Shown here: one piece after another, positions 21,714 to 34,471 of the stretch
Layout of the letters: every line of letters begins with the position of its first letter
How positions within the stretch are numbered: the stretch's first letter is position 1
Notes under the pieces: generated by a model
The model's database searches: none
Told to the model about the DNA's origin: nothing
The model's input: only the letters and a program-made list of their open reading frames with translations
Assembly (NCBI RefSeq): GCF_036669915.1
Contig: NC_089315.1
Span: forward strand, 29,316,631-29,380,630
DNA length: 64,000 nt
From: Pocillopora verrucosa
Taxonomy: Eukaryota > Cnidaria > Anthozoa > Scleractinia > Pocilloporidae
Direction of reading: 5' to 3'
Made by a program: the position numbers and the translations under genes

Positions 21714-22619
21714 ACTGATAATACAATTGTCCTTAAAACAACTGAAATTAAGTGAAGTTGAAGAGTTGGCCACTAAATTTATCAGTTGTTCAGAACTTGC
21801 TGGTTTATAACACTGATTTATAAAAAGAAAAGCTTACAACGTTGTCGAATCAATTTTTAACGCTGATGTTCAACGCAATATTTTCGTGTTTTGGTTACCT
21901 CAGAAAGAGTGCTTTTAAAATGTTTGTTTAATAAACAAAAATCTAAAATCTGCTTGTTTGACGTCCACGTCACCCTTAACGCAAACAAAAATTCACGGTT
22001 TACGTGATAACGCACGAATTTCGTCCGATACAGTACGTGAGAGAGTTTAGCCGTAGGTAGATGAAAGAGGATACCGCGGGTTCTCATTTAAATTTATAAA
22101 TAAAAAACAAAGAGGCAAAAAGGAACCTAAAACTAGCACTGCACGCAGAATGAACCTGTCCAGGGTTATGCCAAAAAGAAGAAAGCTGCCGAGTAAAGCT
22201 AACTTCACGTATCAATCATCGCACGAAAAGCATGAAAAAGTGATCAATTTTAGTGAAAGAATTTGCACAATTTACACTTCTTACCCAATAGAAAAGCGCG
22301 TCGTCCTACGCAATTTCAGTCAAAAATTAAATTGGAACCGAGTGAATTAATTTTCCTCATCAGCGCATTTTAATATGAATTAACTGCCCACAAAAAAATT
22401 GATTCACACTTCTCGACCAATCGTGAGAATGGATTACGTGGAATGAACCAGTCAGCGTACGTAACAGGTGGCAATTGAAGGGTTTACCTCGCGAGCCATA
22501 ATTATCAAAACAAATTGCAACCAGCGTCAAATTGAGAGGAAACGAAACTTCAACGAACAGGACGTTTAAATTCCTCCGACTGCGATCAAGGGTACAGTGG
22601 TGTAATAAACAGACTAAGC

Positions 22620-25600
22620 ATGAAAGATATGGATTGTTTGCAGAAAACCAGACTCGCGCAGCTTCAAGATTCAAACAGCGACGAAATGCAAAGAGTTTGT
22701 CAAGAAGCTAAGGCCCTAGCCAAAGACCTCGTTGAGTATCGCACTGGAAAGGGAAACCCTCCTCCGAGTCGCACTGCTGCAATTTTGAGAAGGCTGTCAG
22801 ATGAACTTGAGGATCGTCATCCTGCAGTGCTCGCCAACATGTGTGGAAGGCTTAACATACTTACTGGTTCTGCACATACAAAATTTGTGCAAGTTGCTGA
22901 CGAAGTTTTCCGCGATGGAGTGAACTGGGGCAGAATTGTGGCGATTTTTGCGTTTGGAGCGAAACTAGCCCAATACTGTTTTAGAAACAGACTCGAGAAG
23001 GAAGCAGATGATATAGCTGACTGGGTTGGAAATTATATTTCAAGTCTATCGGGCTGGATTCGATCAAATGGTGGCTGGGTAAGTTACTGTTAACAGACTA
23101 CACCTCACAGACGCGATAACCTGCTATCTTTAGCAGAATATTAAACATTTAGAAAACTGTGCTGACCAATTTATGAATTTTTCATAGTACAATCTAACAG
23201 CCGTAGTAACGTCCTTGCAAATTTATTTTCCTCACTTTTAGCATTGTAGCTCTTTTAACGTTAACAAGGTTTCATCGGCTATGGAACTTGTGCGTCGAAA
23301 GAATATTTAAGTCATCAATCAAACGACTTTCCAAATCCTTTCAAACTCTGAAATGAGGACGAAAAATTCACGTTTACCTGCTTCTATCAGAATTTCATCC
23401 CTTTGCAGAAATTTCTGATTTACTTCTGTTCTAGCATCTTCTACCGTTTTGCCATTCTAAGTCGAAGTATCGTACTATAGAATTTTTACTAAAGCATCCC
23501 CTTCTAGTCCTCTAAGACTTCCTGTTTCCATATTACGCTTACAATCATACCTGCAATATTGATTCTGAAACGATCATACTCCACAATGCAAAATGCAAAT
23601 TCATCCCAAAGTGGTTAGCAGAAAGAAAAGAAATCGATCACCTTTTAGGCCGAGACTGCTTAGAATTTGCGAATTTGGAAATACAATTTTTGTGCTGCAG
23701 AAATAAAACACGAGAACGCGTTGTATCGGTTCATGCCAAAGAAAAACGGGATTTAAACCTGAAAAGCTGGCCACACAACCAAAGAACTTCTGGAGATGAA
23801 TTTATAAAAATAGATTTTCGAATGAACCCCATACAGAGCTGACAAGTGATATCAAAGCTTATTAAGATAATTCTTATTCAAAAGGAGAATGCAGTTATGA
23901 ATAAATTTTAAGCCACTGCAGATAGCCTCAGGTGACAGTGAAACTCCACCAGCTACAATATTGTCTGGCCTTTTTTTTAGGCGCTCGCCATCGTCCGAAG
24001 TCGTCGCGCATATTGCGCAATATTCATTACTAAAGGCTATTTCTTGACATGAAATTTTCATTACGTTCGAGAATTATTCAAAGTGTCCTAGTTCATAAAA
24101 ATTAAGCAAGCCAACTTCCAAAATTATTTATTTGGGAAGAATTAAAATCGATAGGCATTTTTGCGTGCGATAAGATCTGAACTATCGGCTAAAATATGCC
24201 ATTTTTTCCAATGGTGATTCAACAGTGTTTATGTGCAATGTCATAGTGGACGTCCTCTGACCTGCAGAGGCCCAAACAATGGCAAATATGAAACATTTGC
24301 ATTTGCTGACAGCTACCTATTTAATTCATGGTAGCCAAGAGTACTTTGAACACCGAAAAAATGTCCAATTAGTCGCTTTACCGAGGCTTTTTTGAGAGAA
24401 GCAAATATGGAACTATGTAAGTTACAACTCATCTCCAATTTTTGAATGACTTAGCTTATATGCAAAAATTTCGTCCCAGTGTGTAATAGCGGATCCCGAA
24501 GACCGTTGCTAAGTTACCAGCAGGTCGGAGTCAATTTTGGACGAAATTCGCGCGATTAATTATTTTATGGCAGCAAAATTAATACCGAGTGCGGGTTAAA
24601 AACCAAAATGTAAATTTTTAAACACGGTTTAGTGCTTAAATTTTGCAATGTGCGTTTGCATATGCATAAAAATCAATCATTGATTGATAGAACACTTACA
24701 ACCTTAAGATAACCACACCTTCCGTTTGTTAGTAAACGAAAATGGCCTGGCTATCAAGTGTACAGAGGGTAGGCAAGACACACGCAACAAAACTAATGTA
24801 TGCAATTAAAAAGAAATTGGACAAGCAGGATTTCGTAATTTTCTCTTTTTGAGACCACCCGCTCACGGGTGAGGATTTTTTTCGTTTATTTTCTATTGTC
24901 ATTTTAATCATATATTCACTATATAAAACTGCACATCTTCGGCCTTATCTATCATTTTCCCCATCCATTTTGTTAAGATTTAGCCCAAACTTGGTTTACT
25001 CGATCGGGTGCGTGAATATCTTCCATGAATCTTCTTCAGTTTCGTTCTAAAGACCAATGAAAATTTCCTATTTAGAGATTATCGACCTATTGTTCAAGGC
25101 GAAACGTGTATTTAAGAATCATGACTGGATCCTATTAAGAAATCTGATATTGGCACTATTCGTTTAGTAAATAAAAACTATTTTCAAAGACATTACAGAC
25201 TAAAACTTAGCCAGTTAAAACGTTAAAATTATCTCACGGGTGAGCCAATCTGTGTAAATATTGACTGGCGTTTTCGTGCCTACTTCACAGTCATGAGTCA
25301 TTCCGTGAGCTGTTACGTGCATCGAATATGCGATAACCATTGACGAAGAATTTATTAACGCGGTGTAGTTTAACACGCAGTATCACGAAAATGATATCTA
25401 CCCTCCTGTCCACAAAACAACACATTGGATGTGATATAAGGCACGCCTCAGCGATTGAATAAGTGAAATAAGTGTTTTATACAGATAAAACATTTCTTGT
25501 AGTGTAAAATGACCTTGAACTAAGAATAAATTACTTAACAAAATATTCAAAATGTATTGCAACACAAAAATTTGCTGATTATGCAAAAAAAAAGAAGAAA

Positions 25601-27361
25601 AAAAAAAAGAAAAGTAAACGAAATCTTTGATAGAAGGATCAACAGGGTGTGGATATGTTCGACACCCCCCAGCACGTCCCAAAAATACATAAAAACTAAA
25701 AACTAACGAGGATTGATAATTACAACTAATGCTAATGAATATATTAGTTTTCGTTGTAGGATGTACCAACCCAATTTGACAAATGTTTGAATTGAACTCA
25801 CAATTTACATTCTGAATCTAACATCAGTTTTGGCGCATTTTCAAAAGATATTCGACAGATTTTACTTTGCCGTAAAATGGTTGTCAAGCAGCGAAATTAG
25901 TCGACTAGTTTCTACAAGAAGTTTTAATATGCTTTTGGACCCAGAGATAAAGATATGATAGTATTGCACCGGACTGGACTCCGAAACGGGGGACTCAGGA
26001 TTAAGCCCTAGACGGGATTATCAAACTGTGTTTAAGCGAGAGGGAATTCATGTTTATAACGCCCTTCACCCGCCTTCCACCCTCCCCTCCCCGCCCCCTG
26101 AGAACTAGAATGAATACAAGAAATACAATGAAATACAATGAATACAAGAAAACAACAAGGGGTGGGAAGGTATTGATCCTATGATTAGTTTGCCGGAGAA
26201 AATCATCTTAGTTCTTTGGACGCCACCCAACAAAACCGCGAGCACGATAACTTTCTTTCATCCTAGATTTCCAAAACTATTGGACACTGAGTATCTTATG
26301 ACTAAGATCTAAATTTCTTTAAAAACTGACCAGAACCATGTAATTTGCGAGTTAAGAATTGATAACGCATAGAAATCGATTGATTCTACGCTAATAAATT
26401 ATTAAGTGGCCTCAGAAAAACGTCCTGTGATGCCTTGTTAACTGTCACGTATATACTTTATATTTTTATAAGTAGACTCCGGTAGAAAAAATGAAAAATA
26501 GTGAACTCTCCTGATTAAAGGATAGTGTTTTCGTTAAATTCAGTAAAATTTAAAGAAAAAAAGGTTGATGACACAGTTCCTGTGGTTGAAATGATAAAAC
26601 GTGAAACAAAGCCATGACATGGATTTCGCAATCCCTTTGTAACTTGGCCAAAATTTGGTTAACCCACAAAACCAAAAGACAGAATCATCTTTTGTGACGT
26701 AAACTAAGGCCAAGGTTGAGTTCTTTTTGGACACAATAATATATTCCTTTCTGATGAGAAATACTCGTGATTACGGCGAAGATAAGCCATGACCCAAGGA
26801 GTCTCTTGTTTTCAAATTGGGCCCGCCACCATTTTGAAACTGGCTATTACCCGAAACGACTAAAGGAAAAACACAATAATGATGATATTCTTGCTAAAGA
26901 AAAATAGTATTTTTGACATTATAGCTTTATAAGAATCATCATCATCTTAAAAAAGGGAAAAGATAAATGAAAACCAGTGACCTATTCACAATTAATAATA
27001 ACAAAAGTAATTTTAAAAAATAGCTAGAAGCAATTAGAAATAGACGCCAAACCTTACAAACTCAAAACTGATTCAAGTTAAATGTAACCAAAAATAAATT
27101 GTCCACGCGCAGAGTACTCTCTGACCCACACTCTCAGAGTTTTGGTTGTGAAAAATTTGCCAAGTGCTTTGAGACTACTGAAAGCAACTCGAAGCCTTAA
27201 CGAATCTGTTAATTTTTCAATATTTTTCTAAACAGGAGGCGTTTAACCAGATCTTTAGCGAGGCATACGACGAAAGAGACAGGTCGTGGTGGAAAAAACT
27301 GTGTCTGGCTGCGGTGGGGTTCGGCGCACTGGCGACATTAGTCTATCAACAGTCAAGTTGA
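22620..27361 (+). CDS. Multidomain BCL-2 family protein
   Basis: Apoptosis regulator of mitochondrial/ER membranes. Two exons: 22620-23078 and 27236-27361, joined in phase to 194 residues. BH4-like helix at about 22-42 (CQEAKALAKDLVEY); BH3 at 51-65 (AILRRLSDELEDRHP: L56, L59, D61, L63, with Ser at the usual Gly); BH1 at 95-113 (FRDGVNWGRIVAIFAFG); BH2 at 146-160 (WIRSNGGW, then EAFNQIF); C-terminal hydrophobic anchor at about 174-190. The intron falls right after GGW inside BH2, the position conserved across the family. BH1 looks closest to BCL-XL, and the BH3 region to MCL-1 (SR..AILRRL) or BOK (RRLSDELEDRHP), so pro-survival is my preference but a BAK/BOK-type effector is possible. Family membership is near certain; the sub-class is not. 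Its neighbours on both sides encode BH3-only proteins. Confidence 0.93.
23079..27235 (+). other. 4.2-kb intron of the BCL-2 family gene
   Basis: Bounded by GGGTAAGT at the donor and TTTTTCTAAACAG at the acceptor. AT-rich and without convincing internal exons. It contains an A-rich tract (about 25583-25615), a short AATACAAGAAATACAATG repeat (about 26110-26155) and a possible decayed SINE. Much longer than the other introns in the window. Confidence 0.75.
25965..26040. repeat. Possible decayed tRNA-derived SINE fragment
   Basis: GGACTGGACTCCGAAACGGG followed by a degraded B-box-like GGATTAAGCCC resembles the 3' half of a tRNA gene. Too degenerate to assign an isotype and not a functional tRNA. 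Weak call. Confidence 0.25.
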
Positions 27362-28357
27362 CTTGAATTCCACATCAAACATCGGTAGCTATCGAAAGAC
27401 AGTACATAGGAAGAGTTGAGAGATTTGTCTTCTGAATTCCTTTCCCTCGTTTTCATAAAACAACGAACGGTTATACAAAAAGTATCATTTTCGCTTGAAT
27501 ACGCGCTCTTAAAACTGCATTCCTCAGTTGAAAGAGCCGCTTACTGCAAACCTTTGGGGAAGTAGGAAGTATTTTCCAGCAAGGAAGTCCTAAAAAAGCG
27601 CCTAGTCAACATTAAAGGGGGGATACCAAGCTTATTTGTTTTTTATCATAAATTATTGCTTTTTTCTTGACAGAGTGATTTCGCACACTCATGAGCCCCC
27701 AATACCAACAGAGCTAGCCAGCGCTCTCACGCAGCCGGTTTAAAAGACGAAGTTTTTAAGAAAAATACATTTCGCTCACACTGTGCTAAGGAGATAATAC
27801 GAAACTGCCTCTAGTAGAATTGAGTTTTATGCGAGTATCTGATGCTGGCATTTAGGACAACTATTTTTACCAAAACATCTTTGTTACGATTCATTTTATA
27901 TAGAACAACGTGTATTAATTCATTTCCACGCTGACTCACATGCTTCGTAAAAGAAAATTACAGTTTCTCTAGAATATAAGAAACCATGATATCCAATTGC
28001 AACTTAGTTCACGTAAAGTTTGGACCAAACGGTCTGATTTAAAAGTGTATAAAGACATTTCCTCCCAGTTTCCGTTGATAGTGATTTATTTATCATAAAA
28101 GATTCTTAAAATCGAGGTTTTAGTAGGCAAGGTCCGGTACCGCCATAGTTTTTATTTATATACTAAATTCCTCCATAATTTTGTAGCCATGACTAAATAC
28201 AGAAATGTTAGATATATAGCCAGTCATATTTTATGTAGGATAAAATTCACTAATATTTAAGAGCTGACATATACGTACCTATTATTTAATGAAGGAATTC
28301 CATTCCATGCTAATTTATGTTTTTTTTTTTGCGAGTCTCTGTATCTTTGTGCGCATA

Positions 28358-28620
28358 GAGCGCTTTTCGATTGAGTGTCGTTATAAAAATGCCGAAGTAA
28401 TCTCAACAGCCAATCAAAAGAAAGAAAGGAAAATGCCCCTTAACGGAACCACTGAGAAATCAAAGTAATAACCAAACTAGCCAAAGCGCGGGAAACGCTG
28501 GCGACCAAGACGTGATTGGTTTAAATTTTGTAACTGATTGGTTAAGAAAACGGCGCGAGTTTTCTGGACCAATCATAAAGCAAGTAAACACTCACTTTTG
28601 AAACTCAATTGATGAATGCC
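28358..28620. repeat. CCAAT-rich interspersed repeat
   Basis: Starts near CGCTTTTCGATTGAGTGTCG and carries AGCCAATCAAAAG, GCGCGGGAAACGCTGG, GTGATTGGTTT, CTGATTGGTTAAG and GACCAATCATAAAG. It thus holds several CCAAT boxes in both orientations around a GC-rich middle. A shorter related piece lies at 3770-3880. Recognised as a coral-type repeat by its look; borders approximate. Confidence 0.5.
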
Positions 28621-31600
28621 CTATAAAGCCGATAAAGTTGCTTAAAGGTGATTCCTTAGAAATAAAAGTTGTCGATATACATTGTTCTAGACTTTCCCTG
28701 AGTGTTTCCAACCAATCACTACTTTGAAAAATGCCGCAACAACAACAAAATAGGTCACCACGCTCGCAAAGCAGATACGATGAGCCAATCCGCGAGAAAT
28801 TTCTTTTATCTTGACTAATCTAATCCCATTTACATCTCAAAACTTATCTGACTTATCACGACTGGCCAAACCGCTGTTATCAGAAGCAACTGAAGTTTTA
28901 CCCATTCTTGATGAGTGCAAACGTTTTTAATGATGTAGGCTTTCGAGCAAAGTAAAAGAATGTGTTGAGTGACTTTGGAACAGTCTTTAATGTATCATTG
29001 CCAATGCTTTTTTCCTACATCAAGAAGAAGAGAAAAGATTCTCGTAAAACAAAGAGGGTGGAACAGTTTAAACTGTTACAGCAAGCTAAATGACTGATTA
29101 GTGTAGCTGATTTCAGCCAGCACTCATCTTACTGAAATGGCTCCTCGGAGTCAAGAAACTGCGAGTAGACAAGATTTCGTCTCGAGTTATGGGAAATACA
29201 GTCGTAATACGTTCTTTGAACACTTTGAATGGGTGAGTCGCAGGTTCAATCTGTAGTATAAGTCATTGCATTCCCTTATCGAAAGTTCATTCGCATGGAT
29301 GCCTTAGACTGACATACTCCACGTGATGTGGAGTCCCTGTAAACAGTCACTCAAAAATTTAGATCGTGCACACGCTTCGTGCGCAAGGCTAAAGTTATAT
29401 CCAAATCGCGTGATCGGCTGTTGACCCATTTGCAGCGTATCTTTGTTTATCACATTAGTGGTTTTGTAGATTACTTCCTTACTTTAAAGAAAACAAACCC
29501 GACGGAAAACCGCTACAAGCAAGAAACGTGACTGTCTTAAAAGCCAATTGAGCTGGAACAGCAATAAAAACTTGTTTGATCGTACGCATGTTCTGTCTAC
29601 AAAGAACTTTATTTAACTTAAACGGTTCGTTTAACAGGGCAATAATTGCCTTAAACGTCCGACGCGGACACAGAGCACGTACGCGAACGAGCTTTTTGGT
29701 TGTCACTAGCCGCAATTAATTGAATTGAGAGGGTAGATTGAAATCACTTTTGGAATCAAGAATTTGTAAGTCGAAAAGTATTGTGAAAGACATTTTATAT
29801 CATCCAGTCTAATCATGATCTTGCAACTATTTGGCGCGTACATTTTTTCGCGTTTTTGATATATTTTAAAGTAGAAGGTATCCTTTAAAAGCAGTAAAGC
29901 AACCTCCTCATTCAATAACTAACATTTCTGTGAAATAGCAGTTCTAAGCCTGATTCATTTTTTGTGCCAAACGGCAGAAGGAGCAGAACTTGCTCTCTAA
30001 TCCCGCAGTAAAGAGTGTGGTTTTTCTTGGAGAGTTTAAAAGTTGGCAATGATAAAAGTCTACCTCTTTCATTCTTCTCTATAAGAATGTTCATCGATCT
30101 TTAGAACTGCTTTTATACATCAGCGAAAAACTGCACAATTTGTAGGTAACATTTTCATTAGCTAATGTTGTTAATTTTCCGTACTAACGAGATCTGTAAC
30201 ATAGCCTCACCTGTAAATCATGGAAGCTTTCACCACTGATATAAAATCCTGGCCCGCAAAACTCCCCCCCCTCCCCGAAAAATACGCGTTGAAAACGAAT
30301 TTAAGTTGAAATCAACATTGTAAAGGCCCTTGTCGGGGAGAGGAAGGACTACATAACGAGAAGGATGTGTTATTTAATTAAAAGTTCTGTTGTGGAGGCG
30401 CCACGTCGTTGATCTGGCTGTTTCTTCTCCTTACCGTTTTTCATACAGCTTTTCTTCTGTTGGTTTGGAGACTCTAACGAGACAATTTACCGAAGTGATA
30501 GCTTTCTCTACTTTCATAGTCTGCCGGCTTTCAGTTTAAAAGTATTGAGTTTGAAAAGAGAAAATATTTCTTGACCATTCGTAAGGGTGAAGAGTGTAAA
30601 ATAAGAGAGGTGACGGTATCTTATATCTATTTTAGTTACATTCACGAAGGGTTTAGCAGATGAAAACGCTTTTCTATCGCGCAAAATTATTACTGTGGGG
30701 AAACAAATGATCATGGCTTCCTGGAAGTTTTACACGGCAGCGCATGGCTCTACGTCAGTGGCTTTCATTTTCAAATTAGTCATTTTCGTTCTAGATGGAA
30801 AAGACCTTTCTCAAATACCATGGCGGCATTGCCGCGCACTTTTGCGGCCTCAACATACAATGCTTCCCGAGTATCGTGCATTATTTTTTCATCAGATTCC
30901 ACAACAGCACCACACGCACAATACAACTTTATTCTATACAGCTATACTGTAGATCAAGATTGAATCGAAAAACATTAGCTTATTCACGTCGCAAATAAAA
31001 CCGAATACATCCATTCAAAACTTGTTCACTTTTGCTCTTCCAAGTCTGGTCTCGATTCTTTTCTTCTGTGTTTCTTTCGGGAAGCATTTTACAGTTCTAA
31101 ACTATTCTTTTGCTACAAATTTGATCAATTTTATCATCTTTTAATCAGTGTAAAATTTTTCAGAATTTCGTGTCCGAGCTAATTAAACTGTTCAATCTTT
31201 GAGTTTGTAATGTTTAAAAGAAACTCATAGAGAGAGAAAGATAAACACACCGCAATTATGAAATTTGTAAAGGAAACATTAGCTCGCCTACCGCGCTAAA
31301 TTGATGAAAGCGAGGAATAGTTTCAAAATGTAATCTCCGTAAGAGATTAGTTCCTTCAAATTAAACCACCATTGCCTCCCCTGATGGGTCAAATAGCACT
31401 TGATTTATACTTGCATCTTCTTGTCACGTCCGAGGCCGAATATCAAAAACAAAACAAATAGCGTTTTGAAGAACGAAAAATCGTGTTGGCAAAATTTAAG
31501 TCAACTTGGGGGCCTAGATAAAAGCAAAAAAAGACAACCATCTATTGAAAAATCAACATTGGTTATATGCTCTTCTCATAACAGGAACAAATGATATGAA

Positions 31601-33928
31601 ACACGGACTAAAGCAAAAAAAGAGCTCTTACTCTGAGTGCATTTTCTAACGGTCGAAATTCTAGGATTAACTAGACTCTTGAAAACTCTTAAAATAGAAG
31701 TGTCGTTGAGAGGGGAATTGTTGGAATAATGCACCTCTGGCATAATTACAAAAAGTACGGCCGATATATAGGCAAACACAATAAAAGGCAATGAAGTCAG
31801 CTCCTAGATATTTTTTATTATCAGTTTCTTGAGTGCCAAATTCTGCGGTGAACGAATGTGGTGAATTTGAAACATGACGAAAACTTTAGGTAACTGAATT
31901 TTTGACAACAAGACTGAAAGGACAGAAGACGATATACAACCCTCTTAACAGAATAGATGGATTGTACAATAAAATGTTTCGGTTTTAGAATTTATTGTTA
32001 CATTTTAGCTCCCTTCACACCTCCGGACGTTTTTCCCGAACTGGCAAAGTTCCTCTGATCAGAATGAATTTAGACCTCAGTAATCGAACCAGGTCATTCA
32101 GTATATCATTGCATTAAAATTGTTTTTTGAATTTAGAATCCCTTCTATTGTGTTTGGTCGGAGCAGTAATCAAACAAAGTCCATAGGAGATTGAAAAATA
32201 GAAGAAGTTTACAAAAGACATTCCCTCAAGAATCGTTTTAAAATGTCATGGTTTCGTTGTTTATATTTGTGTTCTATTTCGAGACTTTTCAAGATGTTTA
32301 GACTTTCCATGTTGACCCCTGAAAGCGCTTTGCCTCGAAGAATCAAAGATTTTTTTTTCCTCCGTAACTAATGTAGCAACGCTTATGTTATTAATCAAAA
32401 CGTTTTCGATTTCAGTTTTCTACAATATGATAAATTGGTTGGCGTTTGAAGGTGAAATAAATGTGTTTATTCTATTCATATTTTTTAATATGTAAGTAAA
32501 AGGGTGTTTACATAAGTCGCGCAGTATTCTTTGCATTGTGAGCGCGTTTTATGAGTTCTATTCATTAATGGCGAATCTCTATCTTAAAGCACTATTGATT
32601 TTCTGTCAAAACAAAGGCATTTCGCTCTCACAAAACAATAAGCCTGATCGATGAAAAAAGCATTGTTTACTTTTTAATTCTTAACATCTAATATGCCTCG
32701 TTCGATGGCCTTAGTAATAGTTCTTTTCATTCGGTTTTTCATAGTCCACGGCACCTGCAGAATAAAGATGAGATTGTCGGCAAATTCAAGAGGTTTTTTT
32801 TTTATACAACAAGGCCATTGATTACTAAGGAGTAACCCGAATTAAAAGCCACGACTTTTAATATCACGTCCAAGAAGCACACCGCGGTATGTTGTGACAA
32901 TGTTCGTTGGCTTTTTTTAATTTCCGAGCGCCTCCGTTTTTTCCATTTTACTCTCCATTCCACGACAAAGTCGTTAAATTGAATGCGCTGCGTGTAAGTG
33001 AATTCAAGATAAACACAAAACTACCTTGAAAAATCAGCAAATATGTTGACATTTAAAATTGACATAAGATATTAAAGTGATTATGTACGTTTCTTTGCGG
33101 AGATTTTATCCAAAATATTTACGCTAGCACTACGCCATTTTTAATGACAGGTTTGGTCATCTTTGAAGAAAAGATAAAAAACGCCTAACTATTGACAAGA
33201 AACCGCTGTCGTTTTTTCTCGTGTGTTATGCTGCTTCGATCCTTTTGTTACGATAATTGTTACAAGACCTTAACAAAATAAAAGTATTACAATTACCTAA
33301 ATATTTCACAATCAGAATATTGCGAGTTGAGAACGTAAAGGGTCATTCCTAATCGTGATAAGGTTCAGATTATTGTGTTAGGAAAGCCATAGCTTTAGGA
33401 AACCACGGAGTATTGTCCTATTTTTAAACTTACAAAATTAGTTTAATTTCGGCCAGGTTCTTTGCGAAACCCGCCTTCCAAATTATTAAGTATGCCCGAA
33501 ATGGCCTAGAGAAAACTTTAATAAACTTTATAGGGCCATGTCTTTGCGCTCGAAGAAAATGAGTTCGCAATTTATTGAACGCTAATATGAAAAAAGTAAT
33601 AAACACAAAAAGTTATAATTCACTTTATTACTGGTGCTCAATTTTTCTCAGAACAACAGTCCCGAGATAAAGGTCCGGTTACAAGAATCAGACAACAAGC
33701 GCGGATTGCCTGAAGGAAAAGATCTTAGCGGTAATCTGCGTCCGGAAAGCTGAGGGGCAAATTGAAACTGAGATAGACGTTCTATATAGACGAAAGCTCT
33801 GAACTGTTTGTAAACGATGAAGTGGTAGGCCTTTCCATCGGTGTTTGAGTAACAAGTTTAATACTTACAATGTTCTCTCTTTTTTAATTAGCCTTGTCAA
33901 CAATGCAGAGCGACCGCAAAGCGGCGGG

Positions 33929-33938
33929 TATAAACAAA
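33929..33938. promoter_or_regulatory. Forkhead-type binding site upstream of FoxB
   Basis: TATAAACAAA matches the RTAAAYA forkhead consensus, 540 bases before the FoxB start codon. It could serve autoregulation or another Fox factor. Short motif, low specificity. Confidence 0.3.
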
Positions 33939-34101
33939 ATGGAGTTAGCAGCCCGTGTTACGAGGTTTTATTACTTCACCAGGCCGCCGAATGTCAAACT
34001 TCCTGTCCGCGTTAGAAGAGCGGACGGTGCCTTTGTGGGGAGCAATGCCCGATGACACGTGAGAAAGTTCAAGACAAATTTGAATATTTTATTTAAACCA
34101 T

Positions 34102-34109
34102 TATAAAAG
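34102..34109 (+). promoter_or_regulatory. Possible TATA box for FoxB
   Basis: TATAAAAG followed by a GC-rich step (CCGGCC), 363 bases before the start codon. It would give a 5' UTR of about 335 bases. Motif only. Confidence 0.4.
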
Positions 34110-34471
34110 CCGGCCTTTTGTTGTGGGCCAAACTTCAATAAGAAAATTAACGAGTAATTTGGATAAGTTTCGGTTTGATAGGCATGTGCTAATTAGGTAT
34201 TCTGTATTTAATAGAAATCTTCGGCCTGCCGACCTGTTGTATAAACATTGAGTGACATCGAAACTCAGAGCACGGTGAGGCTTCGAATCGGCGACAAACA
34301 AAAGAAATTTTTGAAGTTTGTCGGTGTGTTTAGCAAACGCCATTTATTTCGATAGCTTAAGTACACATTGGAGAAGCGTAAAAAAACCCCACATCTGTCT
34401 CGGGGTTTACTTCAAACGCGTCAAGTTGTTTAAAAGATTAAGAAGCTCTCGACGTGTGAGTGAATCAAAAC

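Larger units (their letters stand above)
19282..22619. other. Intergenic region upstream of the BCL-2 family gene
   Basis: Between divergent BH3-only gene 1 and the BCL-2 family gene. It contains one MITE-like copy (20271-20480) and a 63-bp tandem repeat (21538-21713), described separately. No further exon-like frames seen. Confidence 0.6.
27362..34101. other. Intergenic region between the BCL-2 family gene and FoxB
   Basis: AT-rich, no frames with recognisable domains or consistent splice borders. It contains one interspersed repeat (28358-28620). The last few hundred bases before FoxB are more GC-rich and hold a forkhead-type site (33929-33938). Confidence 0.6.

Noticed and set aside
25398..25769. 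123-codon frame on the - strand within the BCL-2 gene intron
   Set aside because: Phe/Leu-rich translation of an A-rich tract, with no domain; probably chance.
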